Made by a program: the position numbers and the translations under genes
Shown here: piece after piece, positions 12,601 through 24,749 of the stretch
Layout of the letters: each line of letters begins with the position of its first letter
How positions within the stretch are numbered: position 1 is the stretch's first letter
From: Dreissena polymorpha
Taxonomy: Eukaryota; Mollusca; Bivalvia; Myida; Dreissenidae
Reading direction: 5' to 3'
DNA: 64,000 bases
NCBI RefSeq assembly: GCF_020536995.1
Contig: NC_068359.1
Location: forward strand, 67,279,726-67,343,725
Notes under the pieces: model-generated
Database searches by the model: none
What the model saw: only the letters and a program-made list of their open reading frames with translations
Told to the model about the DNA's origin: nothing

Positions 12601-15247
12601 TTGTATGATTATTTCGAATGTCGAGCTGGCTCGGCATTCCAGCTCGACATTCAGTTCGACATTCGGAGATAGTGTTGAACAATACTTTTTGAATGACGAG
12701 CTGGTTCGGCATTCCAGCTCGACATTTAGTTCGACATTCGCATATAGTGTTGTACAATAATTTTTGAATGACGAGCTGGCTCGGCATTCCAGCTCGACAT
12801 TCAGTTCGACATTCGCATATAGTGTTGTACAATAATTTTTGAATGACGAGCTGGCTCGGCATTCCAGCTCGACATTCAGTTCGATATTCGGAGATAGTGT
12901 TGTACAATAATTTTTGAATGACGAGCTGGCTCGGCATTCCAGCTCGACATTCAGTTCGACATTCGGAGAAAGTGTTGTACAATTTTTTTTGAATGTCGAG
13001 CTGACTCGGCATTCCAGTTCGACATTCAGTTCGGCATTCACAAACAGTGTTATATGCTTATTTTCGAATGTCGAGCTGGCTCGGCATTCCAGCTCGGCAT
13101 TCAGTTCGACATTCGGATATAGTGTTGTACAATAATTTTTGAATGTCGAGCTGGCTCGGCATTCCAGCTCGACATTCAGTTCGACATTCGGATATAGTTT
13201 TGTACATTAATTTTTGAATGACGAGCTGGCTCGGCATTCCAGCTCGACATTCAGTTCGACAATCGGAGATAGTGTTGTACAATGTTTTTTAAATGTCGAG
13301 CTGGCTCGGCATTCCAGCTCGACATTCAGTTCGGCATTCGCATATAGTGTTGTATGCTTATTTTCGAATGTCGAGCTGACTCGGCATTCCAGCTCGACAT
13401 TCAGTTTGACATTCGGAGAGAATGATGTACAATAATTTTTGAATGACGAGCTGGCTCGGCATTCCAGCTCGACATTCATTTCGACATTTGAAGAAAGAGT
13501 TGTACAATAATTTTTGAATGACGAGCTGGCTCGGCATTCCAGCTCGACATTCAGTTCGACATTCGGATAGGGTGTTGTACAATAAATTTTGAATGACGCG
13601 CTGGCTCGGCAATCCAGCTCGACATTCAGTTCGACATTCGGAGAAAGTGTTGTGCAATTTCTTTTTAATGTCGAACTGGCTCGGCATTCGAGCTCGACAT
13701 TCAGTTCGACATTCGGATATAGTGTTGTAGAATAATTTTTGAATGTCGAGCTGGCTCGGCATTCCAGCTCGACATTCAGTTCGACATTCGGATATAGTGT
13801 TGTACAATAATTTTTGAGTGTCGAGCTGGCTCGGCATTCCAGCTCGACATTCAGTTCGGCATTCGCAAGTAGTGTTGTATGCTTATTTTCGAATGTCGAG
13901 CTGGCTCGGCCTTCCAGCTCGACATTCAGTTCGGCATTCGCATATAGTGTTGTATGCTTATTTTTGAATGTCGAGCTGGCTCGGCATTCCAGCTCGACAT
14001 TCAGTTCGACATTCGGAGATAGTGTTGAACGATACTTTTTGAATGACGAGCTGGTTCGGAATTCCAGCTCGACATTCAGTTCGACATTCGCATATAGTGT
14101 TGTACAATAATTTTTGAATGACGAGCTGGCTCGGCATTCCAGCTCGACATTCAGTTCGACATTCGGCTAAAGTGTTGTACAATAATGTTTGAATGGCGAG
14201 CTGGCTCGGCATTCCAGCTCGACATTCGGTTCGATATTCGAAGATAGTGTTGTACAATAATTTTTGAATGACGAACTGGCTCGGCATTCCAGCTCGACAT
14301 TCAGTTCGACATTCGGTTATAGTGTTGTACAATAATTTTTGAATGACGAGCTGGCTCGGCATTCCAGCTCGACATTCAGTTCGATATTCGGAGATAGTGT
14401 TGTACAATAATTTTTGAATGACGAACTGGCTCGGCATTCCAGCTCGACATTCAGTTCGACATTCGTATATAGTGTTGTACAATAATTTTTGAATGACGAG
14501 CTGGCTCGGCATTCCAGCTCGACATTCAGTTCGACATTCGGAGATAGTGTTGTATGCTTATTTTCGAATGTCGAGCTGGCTCGGCATTCCAGCTCGACAT
14601 TCAGTTCGACATTCGGAGATAGTGTTGAACAATACTTTTTTAATGACGAGCTGGTTCGGAATTCCAGCTCGACATTCAGTTCGACATTCACATATAGTGT
14701 TGTACTATTTTGAATGTCGAGCTGGCTCGGCATTCCAGCTCGACATTCAGTTCGGCATTCGCAAATAGTGTTGTATGCTTATTTTCGAATGTCGAGCTGG
14801 CTCGGCATTCCAGCTCGACATTCAGTTCGGCATTCGCATATAGTGTTGTATGCTTATTTTCAAATGTCGAGCTGGCTCGGCATTCCAGCTCGACATTCAG
14901 TTCGACATTCGCATATAGTGTTGTACAATAATTTTTGAATGACGAGCTGGCTCGGCATTCAAGCTCGACATTCAGTTCGACATTCGCATATAGTGTTGTA
15001 CAATAATTTTTGAATGACGAGCTGGCTCGGCATTCCAGCTCGACATTCAGTTCGACATTCGGAGATAGTGTTTTACACTAATTTTTGAATGACGAGCTGG
15101 CTCGGCATTCCAGCTCGACATTCAGTTCGGCATTCGCATATAGTGTAGTATGCATATTTTCGAATGTCGAGCTGGCTCGGCATTCCAGCTCGACATTCAG
15201 TTCGGCATTCGCATATAGTATTGTACAATAATTTTTAAATGCCGAGC
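9690..15247. repeat. 75-bp satellite array, about 74 monomers, each with an internal hairpin
   Basis: The monomer is 75 bp and is built around GAATGTCGAGCTGG, a 9-nt loop (CTCGGCATT), then CCAGCTCGACATTC, an exact 14-bp inverted repeat. Two main variants alternate. One has TTCGGCATTCGCATATAG with a TATGCTTATTTTC spacer. The other has TTCGACATTCGGATATAG with TACAATAATTTTT, and often GACGAGCTGG in place of GTCGAGCTGG. Identity between monomers is high. Because 75 is a multiple of three, long open frames run on both strands; they are by-products of the period and not genes. Confidence 0.97.
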
Positions 15248-15570
15248 TGACCGATGGACGACCAACCGATGACCGACGGACGGGAGAGGGATAACCGATG
15301 GACAACCGGCAGATGGATAAGGGACGACCGATGGACGACCGACGGACGGACATTGGCAGACAATGGACGACCGATGGACGGCCAACAGTTGAACGATGGA
15401 CGACCGATAGACGACCGACCGACGAGGGACGATCGATGGATGACCGATGGACGACCGAAGGTTGGGCGAGGGACGACAAATGGACGAACGACTGTTGGAC
15501 GAGTGATAAACGATGGACGACCGACAGACGGATAAGGGACGACCGATGGAAAATCGACGGACGGACAAGG
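15248..15570. repeat. 11-bp minisatellite block 1, embedded in the 75-bp satellite
   Basis: Degenerate repeats of ACCGATGGACG. The block begins directly after a satellite monomer and is followed again by satellite DNA. Confidence 0.9.
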
Positions 15571-15822
15571 GTGTTGTACAATAATTTTTGAATGACGAGC
15601 TGGCTCGGCATTCCAGCTCGACATTCAGTTCGACATTCGGAGATAGTGTTTTACAATAATTTTTGAATGACGAGCTGGCTCGACCGTCCAGCTCGACATT
15701 CAGTTCGACATTCGCATATAGTGTAGTATGCATATTTTCGAATGTCGAGCTGGCTCGGCATTCCAGCTCGACATTCAGTTCGGCATTCGCATATAGTATT
15801 GTACAATAATTTTTAAATGTCG
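15571..15822. repeat. 75-bp satellite, island between two minisatellite blocks
   Basis: About three further hairpin monomers. With the preceding minisatellite this forms part of a ~0.53-kb segmental duplication offset by about 578 bp (roughly 15040-15570 and 15618-16137). Confidence 0.9.
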
Positions 15823-16458
15823 AGCTGACCGATGGACGACCAACCGATGACCGACGGACGGGAGAGTGATAACCGATGGACAACCGGCAGATGGATAAGG
15901 GACGACCGATGGACGACCGACGGACGGACATTGGCAGACAATGGACGACCGATGGACGGCCAACAGTTGAACGATGGACGACCGATAGACGACCGACCGA
16001 CGAGGGACGATCGATGGACGACCGAAGGTTGGGCGAGGGACGACATATGGACGAACGACTGTTGGACGAGTGATGAACGATGGACGACCGACAGACGGAT
16101 AAGGGACGACCGAAAGAAAATCAACGGACGGACAAGGGCAGAAAATGGACGACTGATGTACGGGCAACAGTTGGACGAGGAACGTCCGATGGACGACCGA
16201 TCGACGAGGGACGACCGATGGACGACCGACGGTTGGGCGAGGGACGACATATTGACGAACGACGGTTGGACGAGGGACGACCGATTGACGACCGATGGAC
16301 GACCTATGGACAACCGATGGACGACCGACTGTTGGGCGAGGGCCGACCGATGGATATCCGACGGCCGTCCATATGTCGGCCCTCTTCTAGCCGTCGGACG
16401 TCCATCGGTCGTCCCTCGTCTAACCGTCGGCAGTCCATCGGTCGTCCCTCGCCAATTT
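15823..16458. repeat. 11-bp minisatellite block 2, ending in an inverted segment
   Basis: The first part duplicates block 1. The array then continues in the same orientation to about 16360. From there to 16458 the unit appears in reverse orientation (CGTCCATCGGTCGTCCCTCG), making a large inverted repeat at the array end. A 248-codon open frame across it arises because the unit has no stop in that frame. Confidence 0.9.
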
Positions 16459-16489
16459 AGTAAACAAACTATAGACAAAAAAATCAAAA

Positions 16490-16630
16490 ATGGTAATAAT
16501 TATAATAATGATAATACTAATAGTGGTGATAATAATGGCAATGATGATATTGATGGTTATGTTGATGTTGGTGATTAATATGATGCTGGAGTTAATGATG
16601 ATGATGAAAGCAATACTAATAATGGTTATA
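16490..16630. repeat. AAT/GAT trinucleotide-rich low-complexity DNA
   Basis: Imperfect runs of AAT, GAT and GTT triplets follow the minisatellite. Confidence 0.8.
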
Positions 16631-16639
16631 ATAGGTCAA

Positions 16640-19600
16640 AATCTATACAGATTGCAGATATCGACGTAATTCTTTCGCATGACACACCGTCCAAACATGT
16701 GGAACAAATGTGCCAAATGATTTAAAATCTCACAATGAACGACATATATATTGTCCAGACAAGCTCTTTCCGCCCGACAGACGACATTCACCAATCTAAT
16801 AACCAGTTTTTTCCTTCGGAAGCCCTGGTGAATAAGACACAATTTTCTATCTTTAAGAACCGGTTTGCAAGGCATGTTTGTATGAGGTAGCATTCGAGGA
16901 CCTGTCGAGATTTCTAGATTATGACAGGAGGGTTGAATTTTTTTTGAAAGTTTCCTTCAGCTTCAGACAGGCAACACCGCATTGGCAGGAAAATCGTGCA
17001 CTCTGTCAACATAAGGCTTTGCTTGGAACCTTGCCATGATGCACAACCTTCCCAACATTGTAACGTTTTACCAATCGGCGTATTTTGAGGCTGTCGAAAT
17101 CATCATTGATGCGCCATAAAGTAGTTGCCTGAACAACATTATTCTGATGTCGGGTTATTTTCATATAATCGTGAACTTGCAGGGGGGGGGGCAGTGGATC
17201 CCTTGTGGAAGGAACCGGTCTATGGGGAAAAGGCAATTTTGCACATTATGACAGGGAAAGCTGTCCAGAAGTCTTTGCGGGGCCATTTTCATGTTGAAAA
17301 GTGATTACACAGACAGCATATAGCCGAAATTACAGATCCCGATTTTCAGATACTGCTGGATCAGGCAGAGGAGTTGTAGTCTTCCTTCCTTAGAGGAGAG
17401 ACGACGCTAGCTGATGCTTTGAGATTTTTTTGTCAAACTCGAGACGGCTACAGAGAAGAAAAAATATGAACTTGCCAAAACATCAAAGACAAGCCAATTA
17501 TGGCTGAACTATCAGCATTACAAGTATGTTGATCAAAGCGGATCTTAATGGGTGTTGGCTGATGCATTTGTAGGCAGTATCCGGTGGTCTATCCGTTTTT
17601 GCTGCGGTTGAGCACTTCAATTACCTGCGATCTGTTTATCACTATCTTAAGCTTATGAGCAGCCCAGACGTTTATCGAACATTTTTCTTAGGCGCACAGT
17701 GCTCGGCTGGACCTTACTTTCACCTGTAACATTCGAGCACAACTGTGCGATGCATGATTTCACACACCACTTTCATGATTTAGCCCAAAACACAAAGACT
17801 CATCTGAGGCGCGCATCAAAAGAGATACTTCCGATCCCGAGAAAATGCAAACACAGTTCACAAACTGCTCACCCTACACAACTGATCCTACTCTAAGAAA
17901 CATTGTCAGTGGGATAGTGGCTTGGTCAGAGGTGAACGTGCATGCATTTCAGGAGATTGAGAACAGGAACTTAGTGGTAGCATAGAAAAGTCGGTATTGG
18001 CTAATAAACTAAAGAGAAAAGACAGAGCAGCCAAAACTCTTCGGAATAGCTCCGCGGTTACAATTGCTAAAGACCGTGCTATTAATCGTGCATGCCCTTC
18101 TGTTCTAGCGTTTCCAGGCAATGTCTCAATCAGGAGATCTTTTCCTTGAAGACATATTGTCCCTTCCCTCTTTAAATGCCAAGAACATACTTCGTAAAGC
18201 AGACAAGCCTCAGATCATTCAGGCAATTCAAGATGATGCTAAAAACGCATAGAGTTAGGCTGTAATGAACTGTATTCCTGAAAAAGATTGTTACGTGCCT
18301 GATGGTGGCCCTTTGCTTAATCGTTTACAAGGAAAAATGGCGAGTCTTATGCAGGTTTCACTGTAAGGTTTTATGGGCAAGTGACAGTGGTGAAAATGGT
18401 TGCGAAAACGGTCCTTCTATCAAAGACAACACACACCAGAGACGAGGAAAAAACGTGAACCCTATTGTGAGTTTACCAAAGAAACGGAATGCTTATGCAA
18501 AAGGGAGGACTTTTTGTCTTGCGGCAAAAACAAGACAGGCATGATTGCTCTGATCTGCACAGCTCTGAATAAAGGGTAAGTTGTGTCACCGGAGATGCAG
18601 ACGTTGATATTGTAATTTGAAAGCAACAATGGAACGACCTCGTCATAGCACCACAACATTAATCGGCGCGGATACAAATTTACTGAACTTGCTCCTGCAT
18701 TACTACGAAAGTGACAATAATACCATCTACTTACGCTCTGATGTAAACAGTGAAAGGAACACAAAGAATATACATATAATATAAACCTTTTGTTATAACT
18801 TTTAGGAGACGAAATGTGCAATAAGTTGCTCTTTGTTCATGCTAACAGAGGCTGAGATTCAACTTAAAGGATTTTCGGAATCGGTTAAAAGTCAGGCTTT
18901 CGGAAATGAATAAAACCTGTTCCTATCATAAAGTCATGTGCCATTTCATTCCTCCTTCCAAACAAGTCTAAAGAGGAGATATCAAATATTAACTTGATGG
19001 TCGATCTGGTTGGTGGCAAGTGCGATGATTACGTTGAATCACTGCGCCATAAGATTTTAACAAAGAAAGTGGCCACTACCGAAACATTCGCTCGTCACTC
19101 CTGAGCGACAACCCCCAAAATCACATGCAACAGTATGTCATAGCCAACGCGTATACTATCCAACCATGTCATTATGGTATGAATGGGGATAGCAAATACA
19201 ATTAAATCCACTGAATGGGGATCGAAACAGGAAAACGACCAATAAATTCAAATCATGACCCAGAACCATGCTGCACTTAAAGAACTTTTGAAAATCATCC
19301 ATTGTAACTGTTGCTGAATGGGTCAAGTTCCAACCGGGTACTACTACTATGGAAAAAATGTGAGTATGAAAATTGTTGGTACGAACAAAATTTTGGGTAC
19401 AAAGTTTTTTATTAGGAAAGATGGGGTACCTGTAAGTATACCGGGGTACCCAACAGTATCATTTGAAAATCGGTGTACAGTGAAGTATACTTCAAAGTAC
19501 CCGGTGTAACGGGGAAAGAGTACCCGGGTGGAACTTGACCCATTCAGTGTAATTGTTTTGAATATGAAAATCCTATCGATGGAGCTGCAGACGTTATGGA

Positions 19601-19650
19601 ATCCCCTGCACTGCTGTATGTGACCCTTGACAAACTGAAAACTGTGACAA
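16640..19650 (+). pseudogene. decayed copy of a large invertebrate repetitive gene family of unknown function
   Basis: Short plus-strand stretches match, in the right order, a family of large proteins that I recall as abundant and uncharacterised in cnidarian, mollusc and other invertebrate genomes. They are HIMTGKAVQKSLRGHF and LWLNYQHY near 17.25-17.53 kb, DPTLRNIVSGIVA near 17.9 kb, LRKADKP and YVPDGGPLL near 18.2-18.3 kb, and LRHKILTKKVAT near 19.05 kb. Close to the end is the approach to a Cys-rich (CXC-like) tail (LLKIIHCNC). The copy number of the family suggests it may be mobile, but its nature is unknown. This copy is broken many times and is not functional. A MITE (19314-19547) has inserted into its 3' part. 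Confidence 0.75.
19314..19547. mobile_element. 234-bp MITE with 27-bp terminal inverted repeats
   Basis: The left arm (19314-19340, starting CTGAATGGGTCAAGTTCC) and right arm (19521-19547) match with one mismatch. The flanks TGTAACTGTT and TGTAATTGTT look like an imperfect ~10-bp target duplication, which would fit a Mutator-like parent. It interrupts the decayed gene-family copy around it. Confidence 0.85.
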
Positions 19651-19674
19651 TCCAAAGAATTCACAGGTCTGTAC

Positions 19675-19905
19675 TTAACCCATTTATCCTTAGCGTCCAA
19701 AAAAGGCCCTGGCAAACAGCGTAGACCCAAATGAGACGCCGCATGATGTGGCGACTCATCAGAGTCTGCGCTGTTTGCTTAAAGGAATTTCTGTAAGAAA
19801 TATTCTAAATATAGAAAAAAAATATACTAGACATCCCTAATTTTGGAAATAAATTGATCCAATTTAGAAGGATGGGAGAGTCCACTCTGCATTGATGGAG
19901 GAGGA
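19675..19905. mobile_element. TTAA-flanked hairpin MITE, copy 1 (right end eroded)
   Basis: Starts TTAACCCATTTAT and carries the central GATGAGACGCC hairpin flanked by GCAAACAGC arms. It is the reverse of the copy at 28197-28426, and the right terminal repeat has decayed. Confidence 0.85.
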
Positions 19906-22900
19906 CGACACTGCTAGTTTAACGCTCTGAGACAATTGGTATCAGGTGATAGTAGACAACTGAATGTCATAAATTGAATTCAAGATTATTCAACTGCTTA
20001 GTGATGTCAACAATTCAATCAAAGTATTCCTTGTCTCCAAAACTATGGTTTTTGGCAAACAAATAATCACCTTTGAGTCAAACGGTAAGGACTTGTGGTT
20101 CTTCCAGAGACGTCTCTGGTTCTTCTAAATGTGTCGGTGGCTATTGTTTAGACGCCATGTTGGATTTGTGTGTAAAATAATAAACTAACACTAAGTCTGA
20201 TGATCTTAAAGTGTTCTTTGACCCCCAAAACCTGGGTATATAGACACCAAAATAATCAAATTTGAGTGGATATTAATATAGTTAGGATCATGAATAGGTT
20301 TTGGCGGCCATCTTGGCGGCCATTTTGAAAACACTTTTCGGAGGTCCGATTGTTATATAATAGCTTCCTCGCCAAAGGCTCGCTTACTTACAAAATTCCT
20401 GAACTCGTTTAATAAAATATGGTATGATATGACAACTCGTGCCAGATCCTATATTTACAAATATACAAAATCGATCTTTCTAAAAACAACATGTTATAGA
20501 AATTCCGTAGTATTGTTCTGATTCTGATAATCTAGAGTTGTTTAAAAGATCATCATTTTTGCCGAACATTTACATGGATATTTTTTTGATATAATAGAAT
20601 AAAATTATCACTTACACGCGTGTTTTTAAATTGCCCCGATCAAAATTACATTCTCAACCTTATTCAACATATTAATTATTGTGTTCTTTATTAATAAGGA
20701 AAAATATACATGTATATGCATTCTTAAATGAAAAATTTATTTTTAATATCCATTATGTATTTGACGGTAATTAAGAAATAATCGACGTGTAAGCGTTGGT
20801 TATTGCGGTAATAACCAACGGTTTGGAGTTCCGGTGCGTTGAAACTAAACCACAAGTATTTTGCTTATTGATTCAAATAAAAGGGAAATAACCATAACAC
20901 AAATACATTAAATGAACGAAGCGCGCACAAATACATTGGGGTTAACAGAGGCAAATATTCCAAGGGCCATAACTTCCTAAATAAAAGGCAATATATAATT
21001 TACAACTGCATGTCGCCACGAAGAATGACCATGGGTTTGAATGAAAATCCATTAAAATTTCAAGAGGAGATGCATTCACACAAAAAATTCTTATGCTAAG
21101 TACATTGACACAATAATCAAATGGACATTATTTCAGTTTAATGGAAGGTGCTATTTAAATTTCCGGATAAAAGAAGTTAAAAAAAAAAAAAATAGAGATT
21201 ATTAAAGACATACATAATACGAATAATTATTTTACATGTGTTCTGATTTCTAGTGTGTGTTCGACATGTAGGCCCTATGAGCTAAATTGATTTATATTGC
21301 GCTTTTACGAATCATATGAAATAATAACTAAACGAGTTTTGCTGATCATGGCACTGTAACATAAAATGCAAACGCCTCTTTTGTCATGTGCGATGAAGGT
21401 GAGTCATAATTTTAGTGCAATAAATCTCAATTAGCTAAATTTCTTGATTACGGCAGGAAAAAGGCGGGTCTTATACATGAGTCGGCCAATCATATAAATA
21501 TCAATAACATTGCTTTAAGATTCATGGAAAGGTTCAGTTCAATTTTACGGGTTGAATAATCAATTTTGATCGGTTCGGAAAATACACAAATTAGGTTTAG
21601 ATTTGAATGAAACGAAATATTTACCGGTACTTATAAATAATAATAAATCATTTGGTAAATATAAATGTTATGGAAATTTCAAGCATTGTTAAATTAAATT
21701 AATTTTATAAACTTGCATTTAATACTTTTAATCATAAAAAAATAAATTTCACAATTGGCAAACTTCACGCCTCGTTTTTTCCCCACAATTATTGAAAGTT
21801 CGCAATTATGGAGAATTCGCGACTCATTTTTTTTCATAAATAAGCGGCCAACTGACTACTTGCTATATAATCAGTATCATGCGAAGATGGATCTCATTTA
21901 ATTGTGGTTCCCTCTTTGAACTTATGTTCCCATTCGACTTTTTGCATAATGTGTCAGTAATAAATGTATTTCTTCAGATTCACATGCTTTTTTTAAGAAA
22001 TGAAAGATGCACATGTGTCTTTTTTCTGTGTCTTTAATTTATCTTGTTTATATGTGACTACGTGCATATTTTTTTTTTAAAGAAATGAAATATTCAAATG
22101 TGTCCTATTTATATTTTATCCATGTCTTAAATGTGTCTTATTTATATAAGACTACATGCTATATTGCCAGTGTCATGCTAAAATGAATCTTATTTCTTAA
22201 TATCAACATCCACACTTTAGTAGCGCCGACTTTAATTATGCTATCGCTATTTAAACAACTGTGAATTTAATAAAAATATACAACGGTGATGTGGATAAAT
22301 TCTTGCTGTTAATTTTAAATGTACACAACAATTTGGCAGTAAATGAAATCAGTAATTTTGGCGTAAATCCATTTTTTCCAGTACAGTAGCCATGTTCCAG
22401 TGTATAGAGCTGATACGAGAGGGATAACCAAAGCAGGTTGCTATTACACAGAGTACACTTCCCCTGTTTTATTATTGTAATTGTTATTTACCTGATTGGA
22501 ATAAATAAAATGTATTCATTCGGGTCTGCTGGAGTTATCATAAAGGTAATTTAATGTGAAATCTGGGTTTCTGGCATAATTTCAATCGTTTTGCTTGTAT
22601 ACACAATTTAATGAAATAATGAATACATAGGCGCGATGGAACATGATTTATAAATCAAGCTGACAGAATAGTATCAGTTGTTAATTGCATGTTATTTAAT
22701 TCGCAACTCTCGCTTAACTCATCGTTCAATGGCGCGCGCAAGTAACACAATTATAAACATCACATGTATCATTATATGTATTTCTTTTTATAAATTATGT
22801 ATACATAGAATATGTATAAAGCGCTTTACGTTTGCAAAATTCTACACTCCTCACTTATCCGTATTACCGTATAAGAAATAACAAAACCGTATACATTGTT

Positions 22901-23650
22901 AGTTGATACAGCAAATATAAAATATAGAAGAAAAAAATAACTATAAAACAAAAACAGTATGTGGTAGCATGGAAAGTGGTAGCAGGGACGGTGTATATCG
23001 TTATTAGGGGTAGATCTTATCATCTGATCAATAAATAAATTAATGATACCGCACCCTATTTTGCCCGCAGAACGACCGCATTTAGCGCCGCAGATATGGC
23101 CCCAGTGGCCGCAGATAGTGATGTCCCCAAAGATCTATGTATGCGCATAAAAGAATGGTAACATCGAGGGAAAACTGCGGGAGGTCTTGTGTTATCTCAC
23201 CCGCCGCGCTCTGTCATGCGTTATATCAGGGACCTATACAAACAAATATATCCCTGGTTATATCACGCGTTTTCAGCGTGTATTCCAATACACATGCGTT
23301 CATGACACGTGCAACACATTTCTTATATTAATTAACCTTTTTTCGAACAAAAAAGATGTCAACTTATACATATTAGTTAATAAAATATGTGTCTCTAAAG
23401 CAATATGAAACCGACCATTCGTAATATTCAAGACCGAGTTAACGTTTTTACGTGTACAGTTTTGATTACGTCTTTTTCTAGGCATAAATACACTTTCTTA
23501 TGTTAAATTTAATGATGCTTACTATCAAACATAAGCGAACTACAAAAAAAGCTGTATATTTTATTTTATATTTTAACTTGCTTATTTATCTGCTGAAAAG
23601 GTCAAATATGCAAAATAAGCTGTACGTTTCAAACTAATTAACAAAATACT
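19906..23650. other. no gene seen; AT-rich DNA with scattered repeats
   Basis: No exon is supported. Noted pieces are a GGCGGCCAT repeat pair near 20300, a perfect 11-bp-stem hairpin at 20794-20820, an A-run at 21179-21192, and a weak tandem of CATGTGTC-like blocks at 22000-22160. Confidence 0.5.
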
Positions 23651-23654
23651 TAAA

Positions 23655-24745
23655 TACGCATTATCCTGACGCCGACCCTAATTAAACGCCCGGGCCGACA
23701 GAAGGTCAGCCGGACAGTTAGCCGAGGAAGATCAGCGTGCACTAGTTCGCTTCCGGGGGATGGCACTTGTTTATCCGAAAGGTTGCTTTAAATGTGCATA
23801 CCCACTCAATGGAAAATGACGTATACCAGTAATACCCTTAATAGGCTGTATGTGACTCCGAACCTAATAAAAGTCCCGACAGAAGCTTGGTGAGCCCGAC
23901 AGGCAGACGACGGGATGCAAGCGTGTTCTAGGTCGCTTTCAGGGGATAACCTTTGTTTGGCCGAAAGGGGCCCTTACAGTGGCATACCCGCTCACTGGAA
24001 AATGACGAATGCGAGAAATAGGCTAAAAACGTTGCATGCACGACCGACCCTAGTTTAAAGTCCCGGCCGAAATTAATTCAGCCCGATAAGCAGTCAACAG
24101 CTATTCAGCGTGCACTAGGTCGTTTCCGGAGGATAGCTCTTTATCGTCCGAAAAGGGACCTTAAGGGGGGAAAACCCGCTCACAGGAAAAATGACGCGTA
24201 ATACGCTAAATAGGCTGCACCCGAGTCCGACCCTTATTAAAAGTCCCGGCCGAAACTAGGTCAGCCCGACAGGCAGTCGACGGCAAGTCAGCGTGCACTC
24301 GGTCACTTCGGGGGGATAACTCATGATTGTCCGAAAGGGACCCTTAAAGTGGCATACCCGCTACCTGGGAAATGACGCATACGAGAAACAGGCTTAATAG
24401 GCTGCATGCACGACCGACCCTAATTAAAAAGTCCCGGCCGAAACTAGTTCAGCCCGACAGGCAGTCAACGGCTGGTCAGCGTACCCTTTGGGGGGATAAA
24501 TCGTGTTCGTCCGAAAGGGGCCCTTAAAGGGGCATACTCACTCACAATCAAAATTACGCGTGATACGCTTAATGGGCTGTACCTGAGTCCGACCCTAATT
24601 AAAAGTCCCGGCTGAAACTAGGTCAGCCCGACAGACAGTCGACGTCAGGTCAGCGTGCACTAGGTCGCTTTCGGTGGATAACCATTGTTTGTCCGAAAGG
24701 GGCCCTTAAAGGTGCATACTCACCCACTGGAAAATGTTTCATCCT
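23655..24745. repeat. ~180-bp satellite, six copies
   Basis: The block CCGACCCTAATTAAAAGTCC recurs near 23671, 23855, 24053, 24228, 24413 and 24591. Each copy also holds GTCAGCGTGCACTAGGTCG and GTCCGAAAGGGGCCCTTAAA. Copies are 175-198 bp and moderately diverged. Several contain a CTAAATAGGCTG-like motif just before the unit boundary. Confidence 0.9.
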
Positions 24746-24749
24746 ATTT

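Noticed and set aside
9609-15611. Many long open frames (up to 184 codons) on both strands with 25-residue repeats
   Set aside because: The satellite period (75) is a multiple of three and lacks stops in several frames, so open frames appear on both strands. No start context, splice pattern or codon bias singles one out.
15197-16578. Open frames up to 248 codons rich in Asp, Arg and Trp
   Set aside because: They are translations of the 11-bp minisatellite, open in overlapping frames on both strands.
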